A stretch of DNA of 64,000 nucleotides from Acidimicrobiia bacterium (GCA_026002935.1 BPGH01000001.1:2454501-2518500), one strand, 5' to 3'; shown: positions 48,380 to 59,129, counted from the first letter of the stretch. Notes: a model not told the origin generated them from the letters alone. Numbers and translations: made by a program.

Positions 48380-49132
48380 TCAGGCGCCGACCGCTTCGAG
48401 CACGGCGTCGGGGATGTCGAAGTTCGCGTACACGGCCTCGACGTCGTCGTGGTCCTCGAGCGCGTCGACGAGGCGGAGCACCGCCTTCGCCTGGGCCTCG
48501 TCGGTGAGCGCCACCGACGTGGTGGGGACCATCGTGAGGTCGGCCGACCGTACCGCGATGCCCGCCTCCTCGATCGCGGTGCGCACCGCGTGCAACTCGG
48601 TGGGCGGGGTGGTCACCTGCCAGGTGTCGCCGAGGTCCTCGACGTCCTCGGCGCCCGCGTCCGCGGCCAGCAGCATCAGGTCGTCCTCCGAGACCGCCGC
48701 GCGCTCCACCTGCACGATGCCCTTGCGCTCGAACTGCCAGGAGACCGCGCCCGGCTCGGCGAACGAGCCGCCGTTGCGGCTGAACAGGTTCTTCACCTCG
48801 GCGCCGGTGCGGTTCCGGTTGTCGGTGAGGCACTGCACGAGCACGGCGACGCCGCCGGGCGCGTACCCCTCGTAGGTGACCGGCTCGTACGCGACCCCCT
48901 CCTCCTCCCCCGTGCCGCGGCGGATCGCCCGCTGGATCGTGTCCATCGGCACGGAGTTGTCGCGCGCCTTGCCGATCATCGTCCGCAGCGTCGCGTTGGC
49001 GTCGGGGTCGCCACCGCCCTGGCGCGCCGCGACCTCGATCTGGCGGATCAGCACCGCGAAGAGCTTGCCGCGCGCCTTGTCGGCCGCGCCCTTCTTGTGC
49101 TTGATCGAGTGCCACTTCGAATGACCGGACAT
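48380..49132 (-). CDS. yebC: YebC/PmpR-family protein
   Basis: 250 residues from ATG 49132, one base shared with the pdxT stop (TGATG). MSGHSKWHSIKHKKGAADK and GRGTGEEEG-type text (AIRRGTGEEEGVAYEPVTYEG) are diagnostic, with the three-domain length. YebC proteins act in translation of difficult sequences and as transcription regulators in some bacteria. It is part of the conserved pdxS-pdxT-yebC-ruvC order, here separated from ruvC. Confidence 0.95.
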   Translation of the reverse strand: MSGHSKWHSIKHKKGAADKARGKLFAVLIRQIEVAARQGGGDPDANATLRTMIGKARDNSVPMDTIQRAIRRGTGEEEGVAYEPVTYEGYAPGGVAVLVQCLTDNRNRTGAEVKNLFSRNGGSFAEPGAVSWQFERKGIVQVERAAVSEDDLMLLAADAGAEDVEDLGDTWQVTTPPTELHAVRTAIEEAGIAVRSADLTMVPTTSVALTDEAQAKAVLRLVDALEDHDDVEAVYANFDIPDAVLEAVGA

Positions 49133-49704
49133 CAGCTCACCTCGTGGAGGAACGCCTCGTGCACGCGGAGGTCGCCCGCGAGCTCGGGATGGAACGACGC
49201 GAACCAGGCGGGCCCCTCGCGCCCGAGGACCGGGACGCCCTCGTGGCGGGCCAGCACCTCGACGGCCGGGCCCACCCGTTCGACGACGGGTGCGCGGATG
49301 AACACGCCCCGGAACGGGCCGCCCGCGAGCGCGCGCACCTCGAGGTCCGCCTCGAACGACTCGCGCTGGCGCCCGTAGCCGTTGCGCCGCACGGTCGCGT
49401 CGATCACGCCCAACGGGCGCTGGTCGGGCCGGCCGTCGACGATCTCGCGGGCACACACGATGAGGCCCGCGCACGTCGCGAGCAACGGCAGCCCGCCGCG
49501 CAGCAGCCCGGTGAGCGGCGCGCGCAGCCCCGAGGTGTCGAGCAGCTTGTCGATCGTGGTCGACTCGCCGCCCGGCAGCACGATCGCGTCGAGGCCGCCG
49601 AGGTGCTCAGGCCGCCGGACGAGGGCGGCCTCAGCGCCGAGCGCGCCCAGCGCCTCCGCGTGCTCGCGGAACGCGCCCTGCAGGGCGAGCACACCGACCT
49701 TCAC
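49132..49704 (-). CDS. pdxT: PLP synthase glutaminase subunit PdxT
   Basis: 190 residues from GTG 49704. Class I glutamine amidotransferase: VGVLALQGAFREHAEAL, PGGESTTIDKLL, the nucleophile Cys in PLLATCAGLIV, and the His/Glu pair in SFHPELAGDLRVH. It supplies ammonia to PdxS for pyridoxal phosphate synthesis. 31 bases after pdxS. Confidence 0.95.
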   Translation of the reverse strand: MKVGVLALQGAFREHAEALGALGAEAALVRRPEHLGGLDAIVLPGGESTTIDKLLDTSGLRAPLTGLLRGGLPLLATCAGLIVCAREIVDGRPDQRPLGVIDATVRRNGYGRQRESFEADLEVRALAGGPFRGVFIRAPVVERVGPAVEVLARHEGVPVLGREGPAWFASFHPELAGDLRVHEAFLHEVS

Positions 49705-49735
49705 CTGGCGGCCTCACCGGTGCGGCCCCCGGCCC

Positions 49736-50629
<894 letters not shown>

Positions 50630-50714
50630 GAGTCTACCGGCGCCCTCCCCCCTGCTCCGGCGGCCGCCGCGCCGGCCGGGCGGGCCGCCCCGCGCCGCGC
50701 CTCCGGGGGTGGCG

Positions 50715-51731
50715 TCAGGGGGTGATCGTGGGCTCCCCCGACGTGACGAGGTGGACCCACGTCCGCCCCGGAGCCAGGCGGATCTCGGCGCCGTCGGCGC
50801 CGACCCACTCGGTCCGGGCCTCGAGGGCGGCGCGCCGCCACAGGCCCGCGGTGCACCGGCCCTGGCTGCACACCCACGCGGGCCCCTCGCCGACGAGCAC
50901 CGACGCGTCGTCGACCCCGGCGATGCGCTGCACGATCACGTTCTGCGGCGCGACCTGCGCGCCCGACTCCGTGAGGTGCGGCACGGGCGCGCCCGAGCCG
51001 CCGTTGAGCGCCTCCCGCATCCACGCGCCCGCCGCGGCGTCCCACCGGTACTGCGCGCGTGACAGCGTCGGCACGACCACCAGGCTCGCGGGGTCGCCGC
51101 CGAAGGTCGCGCCCTCGTCGAGGTACCGGAACAGCGGCTCGGGCGGCGAGCGGTCCTCGACCCCCTCCCAGGCGAGCAGCGCCTCGGGGAGGACGAACAG
51201 GTTGTGCGGCGCCGGCAACCCGGGGTCGCGCTCGCGCGCCCCGGCGGCGACGAGCGCGGTCTCGTCGAGCGTCTGGGCCGGGGAGGCCTCGATCGCGGCG
51301 ACCTTGTCGGCGGTGCCGCCCGAGTACACGTACAGGCCCCCGAACGGCCACACGATCCCCGGGTCGACGAAGCGCGTCGAGCGGACCGGGCCGATGCGGG
51401 CGGGCAGCGTGGAGTGGAACACCGCGAGGAAGCGCGTCGCACCCTCGACCGGCTCCTCGTACACGACGTCGGCGGCCTCGAGGCCCGCCTGCGGCGGGCG
51501 GCGCCGGGCGTTCGCGTTGTCGATCTTCACCGACAGCGGCCCGCGCGTCGCCGCCGCGCCGCCCTCGTCGACGAGGCCCGTGAGCGGCGCGACGGCCGGC
51601 TCGGTCGTCGTGGTGGTCGCGGGCTCGGGCTCGGCCCCGGGCTCGTCGCCGTCGCCGCCGCCGCACGCGCCCGCGATCGCCAGGGCGGCGAGGAACGCGG
51701 CGAGCAGGGAGACGGTGCGGGTCGGGCGCAT
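50715..51731 (-). CDS. DUF3048 domain lipoprotein
   Basis: 338 residues from ATG 51731. Lipoprotein signal: basic start, hydrophobic segment and lipobox IAGACG, so it is anchored outside the membrane. After a Thr/Pro linker comes DUF3048: [51 protein letters not shown] and, later, [13 protein letters not shown]. The family resembles YerB of Bacillus and its role is unknown. Same direction as pdxS and 85 bases upstream of it. Confidence 0.85.
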   Translation of the reverse strand: MRPTRTVSLLAAFLAALAIAGACGGGDGDEPGAEPEPATTTTTEPAVAPLTGLVDEGGAAATRGPLSVKIDNANARRRPPQAGLEAADVVYEEPVEGATRFLAVFHSTLPARIGPVRSTRFVDPGIVWPFGGLYVYSGGTADKVAAIEASPAQTLDETALVAAGARERDPGLPAPHNLFVLPEALLAWEGVEDRSPPEPLFRYLDEGATFGGDPASLVVVPTLSRAQYRWDAAAGAWMREALNGGSGAPVPHLTESGAQVAPQNVIVQRIAGVDDASVLVGEGPAWVCSQGRCTAGLWRRAALEARTEWVGADGAEIRLAPGRTWVHLVTSGEPTITP

Positions 51732-51751
51732 GGCGGTGCTCCTGGGTCGGG

Positions 51752-52645
51752 TCACATCGCCTCGAGGGCGGCGATGCGGTCCTCGAGCGGGGGGTGCGTC
51801 GCGAAGAGCCGGTTGAACCGGGTCGCGGCGCTCTTGTGCTCGAGCTCCAGCGGCTCCTCGATCCACAGGTGTGCCGTCGCCTTCGAGGCGCTGGCGATGA
51901 CGGTGCGGTCGTGTTGCAGCTTCCTGAGGGCGGACACGAGGCCGGGCGGGTAGCGGGTCAGCGACACCCCGGACGCGTCCGCGAGGTACTCGCGCCGGCG
52001 GCTCACGGCGAACTGCATGAGGCGCGCCACGAGCGGCGCGAGCGCGAGCAGCACGATGCCGAAGATCGCGAGGATCCCGCCCGCCGGGCCGCGGTCGTCG
52101 CGCCGGGTCCCGCCCCAGAACGCGAAGCGGAGGAAGAAGTCGGCGAGGAGCGCGACGACGCCGACCATCGTCACGGCCAGCGTCATCACCAGCACGTCGT
52201 AGTTCTTGATGTGGCTGAGCTCGTGCGCCAGCACGCCCTCGAGCTCCACGCGGTTCATCTTCTCGAGCAGCCCCGTGGTGACCGCGATCGCCGCGTGCTT
52301 CGGGTTGCGGCCCGTCGCGAACGCGTTGGGCGCCGGGTCGTCGACCACGTACAGGCGCGGCTTCGGCAACCCGCTCGCGATGCACAGGCCCTCGACGAGG
52401 TTGTGGTAGCGCGCGTACTCGCGCGGATCGGCGGGGCGGGCCCGGCTCATCGCCAGCGCGATCCGGTCGCTGTTGTAGTAGGAGCCGACCGAGAGCGCGA
52501 CCGCGACGACCAGCGCGACGACGAACCCCACGAGCCCGCCCCCGAACAGGACGTTGATCACGACGACCACCGCCGCGACGAGCAGCGCGAAGCCCAGGAT
52601 CAGGAGCGCGCTCCGGCGCTTGTTCGCACTGATCTGCTCGTACAC
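51752..52645 (-). CDS. htpX: Membrane zinc metalloprotease HtpX
   Basis: 297 residues from GTG 52645. M48 protease with two N-terminal helices, zinc motif HELSH at 141-145, two more helices, and the third ligand region SRRREYLADASGV. It removes damaged membrane proteins. Forms the frequent lemA-htpX pair, 18 bases apart. Confidence 0.95.
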   Translation of the reverse strand: MYEQISANKRRSALLILGFALLVAAVVVVINVLFGGGLVGFVVALVVAVALSVGSYYNSDRIALAMSRARPADPREYARYHNLVEGLCIASGLPKPRLYVVDDPAPNAFATGRNPKHAAIAVTTGLLEKMNRVELEGVLAHELSHIKNYDVLVMTLAVTMVGVVALLADFFLRFAFWGGTRRDDRGPAGGILAIFGIVLLALAPLVARLMQFAVSRRREYLADASGVSLTRYPPGLVSALRKLQHDRTVIASASKATAHLWIEEPLELEHKSAATRFNRLFATHPPLEDRIAALEAM

Positions 52646-52663
52646 GGTCGCGCCGGCCCGGGG

Positions 52664-53215
52664 TCAGAACTGGACGCGCGGGACGCCCCGCGCCTCGTCG
52701 TCCCCCTCGAAGTACTCCCTCGGCGCGAAGCCGAACATGTTGGCGATCAGGTTCGAGGGGACGGACTGGATCCTGTTGTTGTAGTTCAGCACGCTGTCGT
52801 TGTAGAACTGCCGCGCGTATGCGACCCGGTCCTCGGTCGACGTCAGCTCCTCCTGGAGGCCCAGGAAGTTCTGGTTCGCCTTCAGGTCGGGGTAGGCCTC
52901 GGCGAGCGCGAACAGTTGCCGCAGCGCACCGGTGAGGACGTTCTCGGCCTGCGCCTGCGCCGCCGGCCCCTGCGCCTCGAGCGCGGCGTTGCGCGCCCGC
53001 ACGACCGCGTCGAGCGTCTCCCGCTCGTGCGCGGCGTACCCCTTCACCGTCTCCACGAGGTTCGGCACGAGGTCGTGGCGCCGCTGGAGCTGGACGTCGA
53101 TCTGCGACCAGGCGTTGTCGATCCGGTTGCGCAGCCGGACGAGCCCGTTGTACATGACGACGAACGCGATCACGAGCACGACGACGATCGCGACGATGAC
53201 GATGACGGCGGTCAC
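52664..53215 (-). CDS. lemA: LemA family protein
   Basis: 183 residues from GTG 53215. One N-terminal membrane helix, then a long helical domain with the LemA patterns NGLVRLRNRIDNAWSQIDV, RRHDLVPNLVETVKGYA and YNNRIQSVPSNLIANMFGF. Outer-face anchored helical protein found with HtpX; function unsettled. Confidence 0.95.
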   Translation of the reverse strand: MTAVIVIVAIVVVLVIAFVVMYNGLVRLRNRIDNAWSQIDVQLQRRHDLVPNLVETVKGYAAHERETLDAVVRARNAALEAQGPAAQAQAENVLTGALRQLFALAEAYPDLKANQNFLGLQEELTSTEDRVAYARQFYNDSVLNYNNRIQSVPSNLIANMFGFAPREYFEGDDEARGVPRVQF

Positions 53216-53226
53216 GGCCGACGAGT

Positions 53227-54234
53227 CTACGGGTGCGCCGCGCCGGCGCCGGGCACCCCGGGCGCGCCGCGCCCCGGCCCGGCGAGCCAGGCCCGCAGGC
53301 GTTCCATGCCGCGCTCCACGGCGTCCAGCAGCAGCTCGTGCAGCGGGCGGGACGCGCTCGCCACGACCGCCAGGCCGTAGCCGTCCCCCGAGCCCACCGC
53401 GGGCCGGTCGTCGACCGGGCGGCCGTCGGCCAGCGTCACCACGCCGCCGGCCTCCTGCACCACGAGCGCGGCCGCGGCGACGTCGTAGGGGAAGTTGGTG
53501 CACACCGCGCCCTCGCCGACCGCGCGGAACATCTGCTCGGCCTGCGGGACCTCGTCGGCGACCCGCCGGCCGATGTCGACGTACGCGTCGAGCTGGCCCG
53601 TGACGATGCGCGTCATGTCGAAGGTCGCCGAACCGAGGTCGAAGAAGCCGCCCCGCATCGACGAGCCGTCGATGAGCTCCGCGAGCGCGACCGCCATCGG
53701 CACGGCCGGGCGGCCGCGCAGCCCGGCGGTCCAGAACAGCGCGCGCAGGTCGGTGTTGGCGGACGGCGCCACCGCCACCGTCGAGCCGTCCGGCCGTTCC
53801 ACGCGGGTGCCCCCGCCGCGCCGGGCGACGAAGCGCGTGCCCTCCTTCAGCTCCTGCACGACGCCGAAGGCCACGTCTCCGAGCGTGGCGTCGGGGTCGG
53901 GCGGGACGACCGCGATCGAGACACAGCACGACTCGAGCCCGGCGGCCGCGGGCCGCGTCCCGTCGACGGGGTCGACGACGAGGATCGCGCGCGGGGTGCC
54001 GAACGCGACGTACCCCTGGTCCTCCGAGAAGAACGCGACGTCGCCGGCCTCGCGCAGGCTCTCGGTCACCACCCGCTCGGCGACCTCGTCGATCGCCATG
54101 GTCGTGTCCCCGCCGGGCGCGACGCCGACGCGCACGCGCGCCCCGGGGTCGCCGAGGCGCGGCACGACCGCCGCGCGCACGCGGTCGGCGGTCTCGACGG
54201 CGAGCCGCTCGACGGCACCGGCGTCGCGGATCAC
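53227..54234 (-). CDS. Inositol-monophosphatase-family phosphatase
   Basis: 335 residues from GTG 54234 (GTGA with the pimA stop). IMPase-fold metal sites: FFSEDQGY (the GEE-type Glu/Asp), VVDPVDGTRPAAAG (DPxDGT), and the C-terminal YDVAAAALVVQEAGGVVTL with the last Asp. Substrates of the family include inositol phosphates, fructose bisphosphate and PAP. Its position after pgsA-patA-pimA suggests a phosphatase in inositol lipid or inositol supply. PAP, the by-product of the sulfotransferase, is an alternative substrate. Confidence 0.8.
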   Translation of the reverse strand: MIRDAGAVERLAVETADRVRAAVVPRLGDPGARVRVGVAPGGDTTMAIDEVAERVVTESLREAGDVAFFSEDQGYVAFGTPRAILVVDPVDGTRPAAAGLESCCVSIAVVPPDPDATLGDVAFGVVQELKEGTRFVARRGGGTRVERPDGSTVAVAPSANTDLRALFWTAGLRGRPAVPMAVALAELIDGSSMRGGFFDLGSATFDMTRIVTGQLDAYVDIGRRVADEVPQAEQMFRAVGEGAVCTNFPYDVAAAALVVQEAGGVVTLADGRPVDDRPAVGSGDGYGLAVVASASRPLHELLLDAVERGMERLRAWLAGPGRGAPGVPGAGAAHP

Positions 54235-55310
54235 GGACGCGGCGCGGCCACGAGCGCCCGCTCGTACAGCTCCAGGTAGCGCGCCGCCAGCCGCGCCATC
54301 GAGAACTCCTCGGCCCGGGCCCGCCCGCGCGCCGCGAGGGCCGCGCGCCGGTCGGGCTGGTCGAGCAGCGCACGCAACGCGTCGCGCAGCGCCACCGGGT
54401 CGCCCGGCGGGACCAGCACGGCCTCCACGCCGGGGCGGGCGACGTTGCGGTACCCGTCGATCTCGGAGGCGACGACCGGCGCCCCCGCCGCCATCGCCTC
54501 GAGCAGCACGACGCCGAACGACTCGCCGCCGAGCGACGGGGCGCAGAACACGGCCGCCCCCCGCATCCGGGCCCGCAGTTCGGCCTCCGGCAAGCGGCCG
54601 AGCCACTCGACCCCCGGTACCCGGCGCCCGCGCAGCGCGGCCGTCTGCGGCCCGTCGGACGCGACCCACAGGGTCGCCTCGCGGTCGATGCCGCGCCAGG
54701 CGTCGAGGAGGACCGAGAGCCCCTTGCGCGGCTCGTGCCGGCCGACGAAGAACACCGCGGGCCGGTCGGAGGGCGTGACGGGCCCCCGTGCCCACTGCTC
54801 GACCTCGATGCCGTTCCAGAGCACGACGTAGTCGCCGTCGCTCCAGTTCGCGCGCGCGGTCGCGAGCGCGGACTCCGACACCGCGACCCGGCACGTGACG
54901 CGGTTCATGATCGTGCGCAGTGCGGGGCGGCTCCACTGGTGGAGGAGCTCGCCCGACGCGTGGAACGTCGCGACGATCGGGCCCGCGAAGCCGATGAGCG
55001 CGGTGAGGCAGGGCCCCGGGACCGCCGGCTCGTGCAGGTGCACGAGGTGCGGCTCGACCGCGCGGATCGCCTCGGCGGTGCGGCGCGCGGTGGCACGACC
55101 CGGCGAGATCGGGGCGATCGAGCCGTTCGAGTCCCACTCGACCGTCGGGCCGACGCAGGTGACGCCGGGCTCGGGCGGCGGGCCGTCGCACGGCGCGAGG
55201 ACGCGGACGTCGACGTCGAGTCGGCGCAGCTCGCGCGCGAGCCCCAGCACCTGCTTCTGCACGCCGCCGGGGCGCGACAGCGAGTAGGGGCTGACCATCA
55301 CGACCCGCAC
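54231..55310 (-). CDS. pimA: GT4 glycosyltransferase, PimA-like phosphatidylinositol mannosyltransferase
   Basis: 359 residues from GTG 55310. GT-B fold: MVSPYSLSRPGGVQKQVLGLA donor/acceptor loop, VHLHEPAVPGP, VGRHEPRKGLSVLLDAW, and the nucleotide-sugar motif PSLGGESFGVVLLEAMAAG. The motifs and the place after pgsA and patA match PimA, which adds mannose from GDP-mannose to phosphatidylinositol on the cytoplasmic face. Four-base gap after the acyltransferase. The exact sugar remains inference. Confidence 0.85.
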   Translation of the reverse strand: MRVVMVSPYSLSRPGGVQKQVLGLARELRRLDVDVRVLAPCDGPPPEPGVTCVGPTVEWDSNGSIAPISPGRATARRTAEAIRAVEPHLVHLHEPAVPGPCLTALIGFAGPIVATFHASGELLHQWSRPALRTIMNRVTCRVAVSESALATARANWSDGDYVVLWNGIEVEQWARGPVTPSDRPAVFFVGRHEPRKGLSVLLDAWRGIDREATLWVASDGPQTAALRGRRVPGVEWLGRLPEAELRARMRGAAVFCAPSLGGESFGVVLLEAMAAGAPVVASEIDGYRNVARPGVEAVLVPPGDPVALRDALRALLDQPDRRAALAARGRARAEEFSMARLAARYLELYERALVAAPRP

Positions 55311-55314
55311 CGCG

Positions 55315-56193
55315 TCACCCCCGGTCGCTCGGCCAGTTCGGCTGCATCAGGTGCCACTGCTCGGGCGCGGCGCGCACGAGCGCCTCGAGCTCGTCGGCGA
55401 GCAGTTGCGTGATGCGGGTGATGTCCGCTCGCAATCGGCCCTCGCGTGCGACGGGGATCGGCGGCCGGATCACCGCGTGGTGGTGACGGCCCGCCCGAAA
55501 GTAGACCGCGAGCGGCAGGAGCGCCGCCCCGGTGCGCAGCGCGAGCGTCGCGGGTCCCCCCGGCAGCGTCGTCGGCTCCCCGAAGAACCGCACGGGGACG
55601 CCGTCCCCCGTGAGGTCGCGGTCGCTCAGCAGGCACACGATCCGGCCCCCGCGCAGCGCCGACGCGACCTGGCGCCCGGTGTCGGCGCCCAGGGGCACCA
55701 CGTCGAGCCCGAGCAGCCGCCGCTGGCGCACGAACCACTCGAACAGCTCGACCGGCTCGACGGGCTCGACGACCGCGAGCATCCGGTGCCCGCGCCCGGC
55801 CATCCAGGCCGCGGCCCACTCCCAGCCGCCGAGGTGCGGCAGCGCCAGGATCACGCCCCGCCCGGCCGCGAGGCCCTCCTCGACGTGCTCGTAGCCGTCG
55901 ACGGTGAAGTACGCGTCGATCAGCCCGGCGCGCACGTCGGCCGGGAGGCGGAACATCTCGTACCAGTAGCGCGCGTACGAGGCGAACACCGCGGCGACCG
56001 CCGCGCGGTCGGCGTGGCCGCGCACCCGCCGCTGGTGGCGGGCCACCATCGCGCGGCGCCCGGGCATGACCCACGGCGCGAGGCGCCCCGCGATGCGGGC
56101 GGCGGCGACGCCCACCGGGACGGGCAGGCGCTGGGCGACCGCGGCGGCGCCGCGGTAGGCGGCGGCGGTGGCCCGGTCGCGCGGGCGCGACAC
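55315..56193 (-). CDS. Phosphatidylinositol mannoside acyltransferase (PatA-like, LpxL/HtrB family)
   Basis: 292 residues from GTG 56193. LpxL-type acyltransferase: VILALPHLGGWEWAAAWMAG (the HxxxxE/D block) and later DRDLTGDGVPVRFFGEPTTL with PGGPATLALRTGAALLPLA. In mycobacteria the homologue in this gene order acylates the mannose of PIM. Peripheral membrane enzyme, no transmembrane segment required. It lies 3 bases after the pgsA stop. Confidence 0.85.
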   Translation of the reverse strand: MSRPRDRATAAAYRGAAAVAQRLPVPVGVAAARIAGRLAPWVMPGRRAMVARHQRRVRGHADRAAVAAVFASYARYWYEMFRLPADVRAGLIDAYFTVDGYEHVEEGLAAGRGVILALPHLGGWEWAAAWMAGRGHRMLAVVEPVEPVELFEWFVRQRRLLGLDVVPLGADTGRQVASALRGGRIVCLLSDRDLTGDGVPVRFFGEPTTLPGGPATLALRTGAALLPLAVYFRAGRHHHAVIRPPIPVAREGRLRADITRITQLLADELEALVRAAPEQWHLMQPNWPSDRG

Positions 56194-56196
56194 GGG

Positions 56197-56916
56197 TCAG
56201 GGGCGGCGGGCGCGCCGGGCGATGCGGTGGCGGGGACGGTCGCGGCCGGCGGTGCGGTCGATCCGGCGCGAGCTCCACCAGTCGCGCAGCGCGGGGCGCC
56301 CCGCACGCGGCGCCCGGGGGACGCGCGGGTGCGGGCGCTGCGGGCGGTCCGCGGCCCGGTACACGCGCCGGAACCGGTCGACCACCGTGAACAGGGTGAG
56401 CACGAGCATCACCCACAGCACGGGCACGAGGACGCCGAACGCGAGGCCGACCGACAGGAACACGAACCGCTCCGCGCGCTCCATGAGGCCGCCCCGGGCG
56501 GCGACGCCGATGGACTCGGCCTTCGCGCGCTCGTAGGAGACGAGCATCGAGGCGGCGCCGACCGCGAACGCGAGCACCGGGAGGTGCGAGCCCTCGCCGG
56601 CGAGGTGCCACGCGACGCCGCCGAGCAACAGCGCGTCGGACACGCGGTCGGCGACGGAGTCGAAGAACGCGCCGCGAGGGCTCGCCTGCCCGCTGCCGCG
56701 TGCGATCACCCCGTCGAGCAGGTCGCTCACCCCGGCCGTGACCACGGCGACGACCGCCCATCCGAGGTGGCCGGACGCGATGAGGACGGCCGCGACGACC
56801 GAGCACAGCAGGCCGAACACGGTCAACGCGTCGGCGCTGACCCCGAGGCGGCGCAGCGCGGCGCCGAGCGGTCCCAGGGTCTGCTCGACACTGCTGCGCC
56901 AGCGTCGGTCGAGCAT
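56197..56916 (-). CDS. pgsA: CDP-alcohol phosphatidyltransferase, probable phosphatidylinositol(-phosphate) synthase
   Basis: 239 residues from ATG 56916, GGAGGT four bases upstream. Signature DGVIARGSG...GAFFDSVADRVSD (DG-x2-AR-x8-G-x3-D-x3-D) near residues 70-100 and about six membrane helices, then an Arg-rich tail. It joins CDP-diacylglycerol with inositol phosphate in actinobacteria. First gene of the inositol-lipid operon. It diverges from the EF-G paralogue, so the 173 bases between them should hold both promoters. Confidence 0.85.
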   Translation of the reverse strand: MLDRRWRSSVEQTLGPLGAALRRLGVSADALTVFGLLCSVVAAVLIASGHLGWAVVAVVTAGVSDLLDGVIARGSGQASPRGAFFDSVADRVSDALLLGGVAWHLAGEGSHLPVLAFAVGAASMLVSYERAKAESIGVAARGGLMERAERFVFLSVGLAFGVLVPVLWVMLVLTLFTVVDRFRRVYRAADRPQRPHPRVPRAPRAGRPALRDWWSSRRIDRTAGRDRPRHRIARRARRP

Positions 56917-57089
56917 GGGACCTCCACCGGGCCGGCGTCGTGCTCGCGTCCGCGAGCGCGCCGACGAGGGTACCAGCCGCCCCCGCCCCGCCCGGGTCAC
57001 GGCCGCCGCGCCGCCCGGCGCGGCCTTCCCGCGCCGGCGGCCCCGTCCGTAGAATCGCCGCTCCGAGCCGCTTCCCCGGGGGGTACTGG

Positions 57090-59111
57090 GTGGAGACGTT
57101 CCCGACGGCCAGGATCCGCAACGTCGCCCTCGTCGGTCACGGCGGCGCCGGCAAGACCACGCTGGCCGAGGCCCTGCTGTACGCCTCCGGGGCGCTCGCC
57201 CGCATGGGCCGGGTCGAGGACGGCACCACCGTGTGCGACTTCGACCCCGAGGAGCAGCGCCGGGGGATCTCCGTGTCGCTCGCGCTCGCCCCGTTCGTGC
57301 TCGACGGGCACAAGGTGAACCTGCTCGACGCCCCCGGGTACGCGGACTTCGTCGGCGACGTCGCCGCGGCGCTGCGGGCCGCCGACCTGGCGCTGTTCGT
57401 GGTGTCGGCGGTCGAGGGGGTCGAGGTCCAGACCGAGGTCGCCTGGAAGATGGCCGAGCGCCAGGGCGTCCCGCGCGCGTTCTTCGTCAACAAGCTCGAC
57501 CGCGAGCGCGCCTCCTACGCGCGCACGCTCGACCAGCTCAAGGACCTGTTCGGCACCGGCGTCGCGCCGCTGCAGCTCCCGATCGGCGAGGAGGCCGGGC
57601 TCACCGGCGTGGTCGAGCTGCTCGACGACGTCGCGGTGACCTACTCGGGCGACGTGCACGGCGAGGAGGGCGCCGTCCCCGCCGACATGGAGACCGAGGA
57701 GCACGCGGTCCACGACGCGCTCGTCGAGGGGATCGTCGTCGCCGACGACGCGCTCATGGAGCGCTACCTCGCGGACGAGCCGATCGAGACCGCGGAGCTG
57801 GCGCGCACCCTCGCGGCCGGCATCGCGTCGGGCACCGTGTTCCCGGTGCTGTGCGGCAGCGCCACGAAGCTCGTCGGCGTCGACCGGCTCGCCCGGTTCC
57901 TCGTCGAGGAGGCGCCCGCGCCCGCGGCGGCCGAGGGCCCGCCGGCCGTCGAGGTCTTCAAGACCATGGTGGACCCCTACGTCGGGCACGTGAACCTGTT
58001 CAAGGTCCGCCAGGGCCCCCTCGAGCACGACGCCGTGCTCACCAACGCGCGGACCAGGCACGACGAGCGGTTCCACCAGGTGTTCACGCTGCGCGGGAAG
58101 GAGCAGGACCCCGTGCAGTCGGTCGCGCCCGGCGACATCGCCGCCGTCGCGAAGCTGAGCGACGTCGCGACCGGCGACGTGCTCGCGGCGAAGGGCACCG
58201 ACGTCGAGGTCGAGCCGTTCTCCCCGCCGGAGCCGCTGCTGTCGGTCGCGATCCGCGCGAAGTCGAAGAACGACGAGGACAAGCTCGCGAACGCGCTCCA
58301 CCGCCTCCAGGAGGAGGACCCGGTGCTGCGCGTCGAGCGGGACCCCGAGACCCACCAGACACTGCTGCGGGGCATGGGCGAGACGCACCTGTCGATCGCG
58401 ATCGAGCGTCTCGCGCGCAAGTTCGGCGTCGAGGTCGAGACCGAGGAGGTGCGCGTCCCCTACCGGGAGACGATCTCCTCGACCGCGGAAGCCGAGGGAA
58501 AGATCAAGAAGCAGAGCGGCGGCCACGGGCAGTTCGCGGTCGCGTGGCTGCGCGTCGAGCCGACCGAGCGCGGCAGCGGCATCGAGTTCGTCGACCAGAT
58601 CGTCGGCGGCGTCATCCCGAAGCAGTACCTGCCCGCGGTCGAGAAGGGCGTCCTCGAGACCGCCGAGTCGGGCGGCCCCCTCGGCTTCCCGATCGTCGAC
58701 GTGCGGGTCACCTGTTTCGACGGCAAGGCCCACTCCGTCGACAGCTCCGAGATGGCCTTCAAGACCGCGGCGTCACTCGGCCTCAAGGAGGCGATGCAGA
58801 AGGCCGGGCCGGTGCTGCTCGAACCGGTGAGCGAGCTCGTCGTGACCGTTCCCGAGGCGAACCAGGGCGACGTGATGGGCGACCTCAACGGCAAGCGCGG
58901 CCGGATCCAGGGCAGCGCGTCGGTGGGCGGCGGCGAGGTCGAGATCACCGCGCTCGTCCCGACCTCGGAGCTGCTGCGGTACGCGATCGACCTGCGGTCG
59001 ATGACCGGCGGGCGGGGCCGGTTCAGCGTCCGCCACTCGCACTACGAGCCGGTCCCCGCGCACCTCGTCGACAGGATCGTCGCCGCGTCGAAGGCCGCCG
59101 CGGGCGCCTGA
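57090..59111 (+). CDS. Elongation factor G-like GTPase (EF-G2/FusA2 type)
   Basis: 673 residues from GTG 57090. GTPase motifs: VALVGHGGAGKTTLAEALL (P-loop), RRGISVSLA (G2, a variant of RGITI), DAPGYADF (G3) and NKLDR (G4). Domains II-V are present, with GHGQFAVAWLRVEP and MGDLNGKRGRIQG near the C-terminus. The deviant G1 and G2 motifs place it in the EF-G paralogue group rather than the translocase. Such paralogues have poorly known roles. It is the only plus-strand gene between 48 and 64 kb. Confidence 0.9.
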   Translation: METFPTARIRNVALVGHGGAGKTTLAEALLYASGALARMGRVEDGTTVCDFDPEEQRRGISVSLALAPFVLDGHKVNLLDAPGYADFVGDVAAALRAADLALFVVSAVEGVEVQTEVAWKMAERQGVPRAFFVNKLDRERASYARTLDQLKDLFGTGVAPLQLPIGEEAGLTGVVELLDDVAVTYSGDVHGEEGAVPADMETEEHAVHDALVEGIVVADDALMERYLADEPIETAELARTLAAGIASGTVFPVLCGSATKLVGVDRLARFLVEEAPAPAAAEGPPAVEVFKTMVDPYVGHVNLFKVRQGPLEHDAVLTNARTRHDERFHQVFTLRGKEQDPVQSVAPGDIAAVAKLSDVATGDVLAAKGTDVEVEPFSPPEPLLSVAIRAKSKNDEDKLANALHRLQEEDPVLRVERDPETHQTLLRGMGETHLSIAIERLARKFGVEVETEEVRVPYRETISSTAEAEGKIKKQSGGHGQFAVAWLRVEPTERGSGIEFVDQIVGGVIPKQYLPAVEKGVLETAESGGPLGFPIVDVRVTCFDGKAHSVDSSEMAFKTAASLGLKEAMQKAGPVLLEPVSELVVTVPEANQGDVMGDLNGKRGRIQGSASVGGGEVEITALVPTSELLRYAIDLRSMTGGRGRFSVRHSHYEPVPAHLVDRIVAASKAAAGA

Positions 59112-59129
59112 GTCCCGGGCGCGCCGCGG

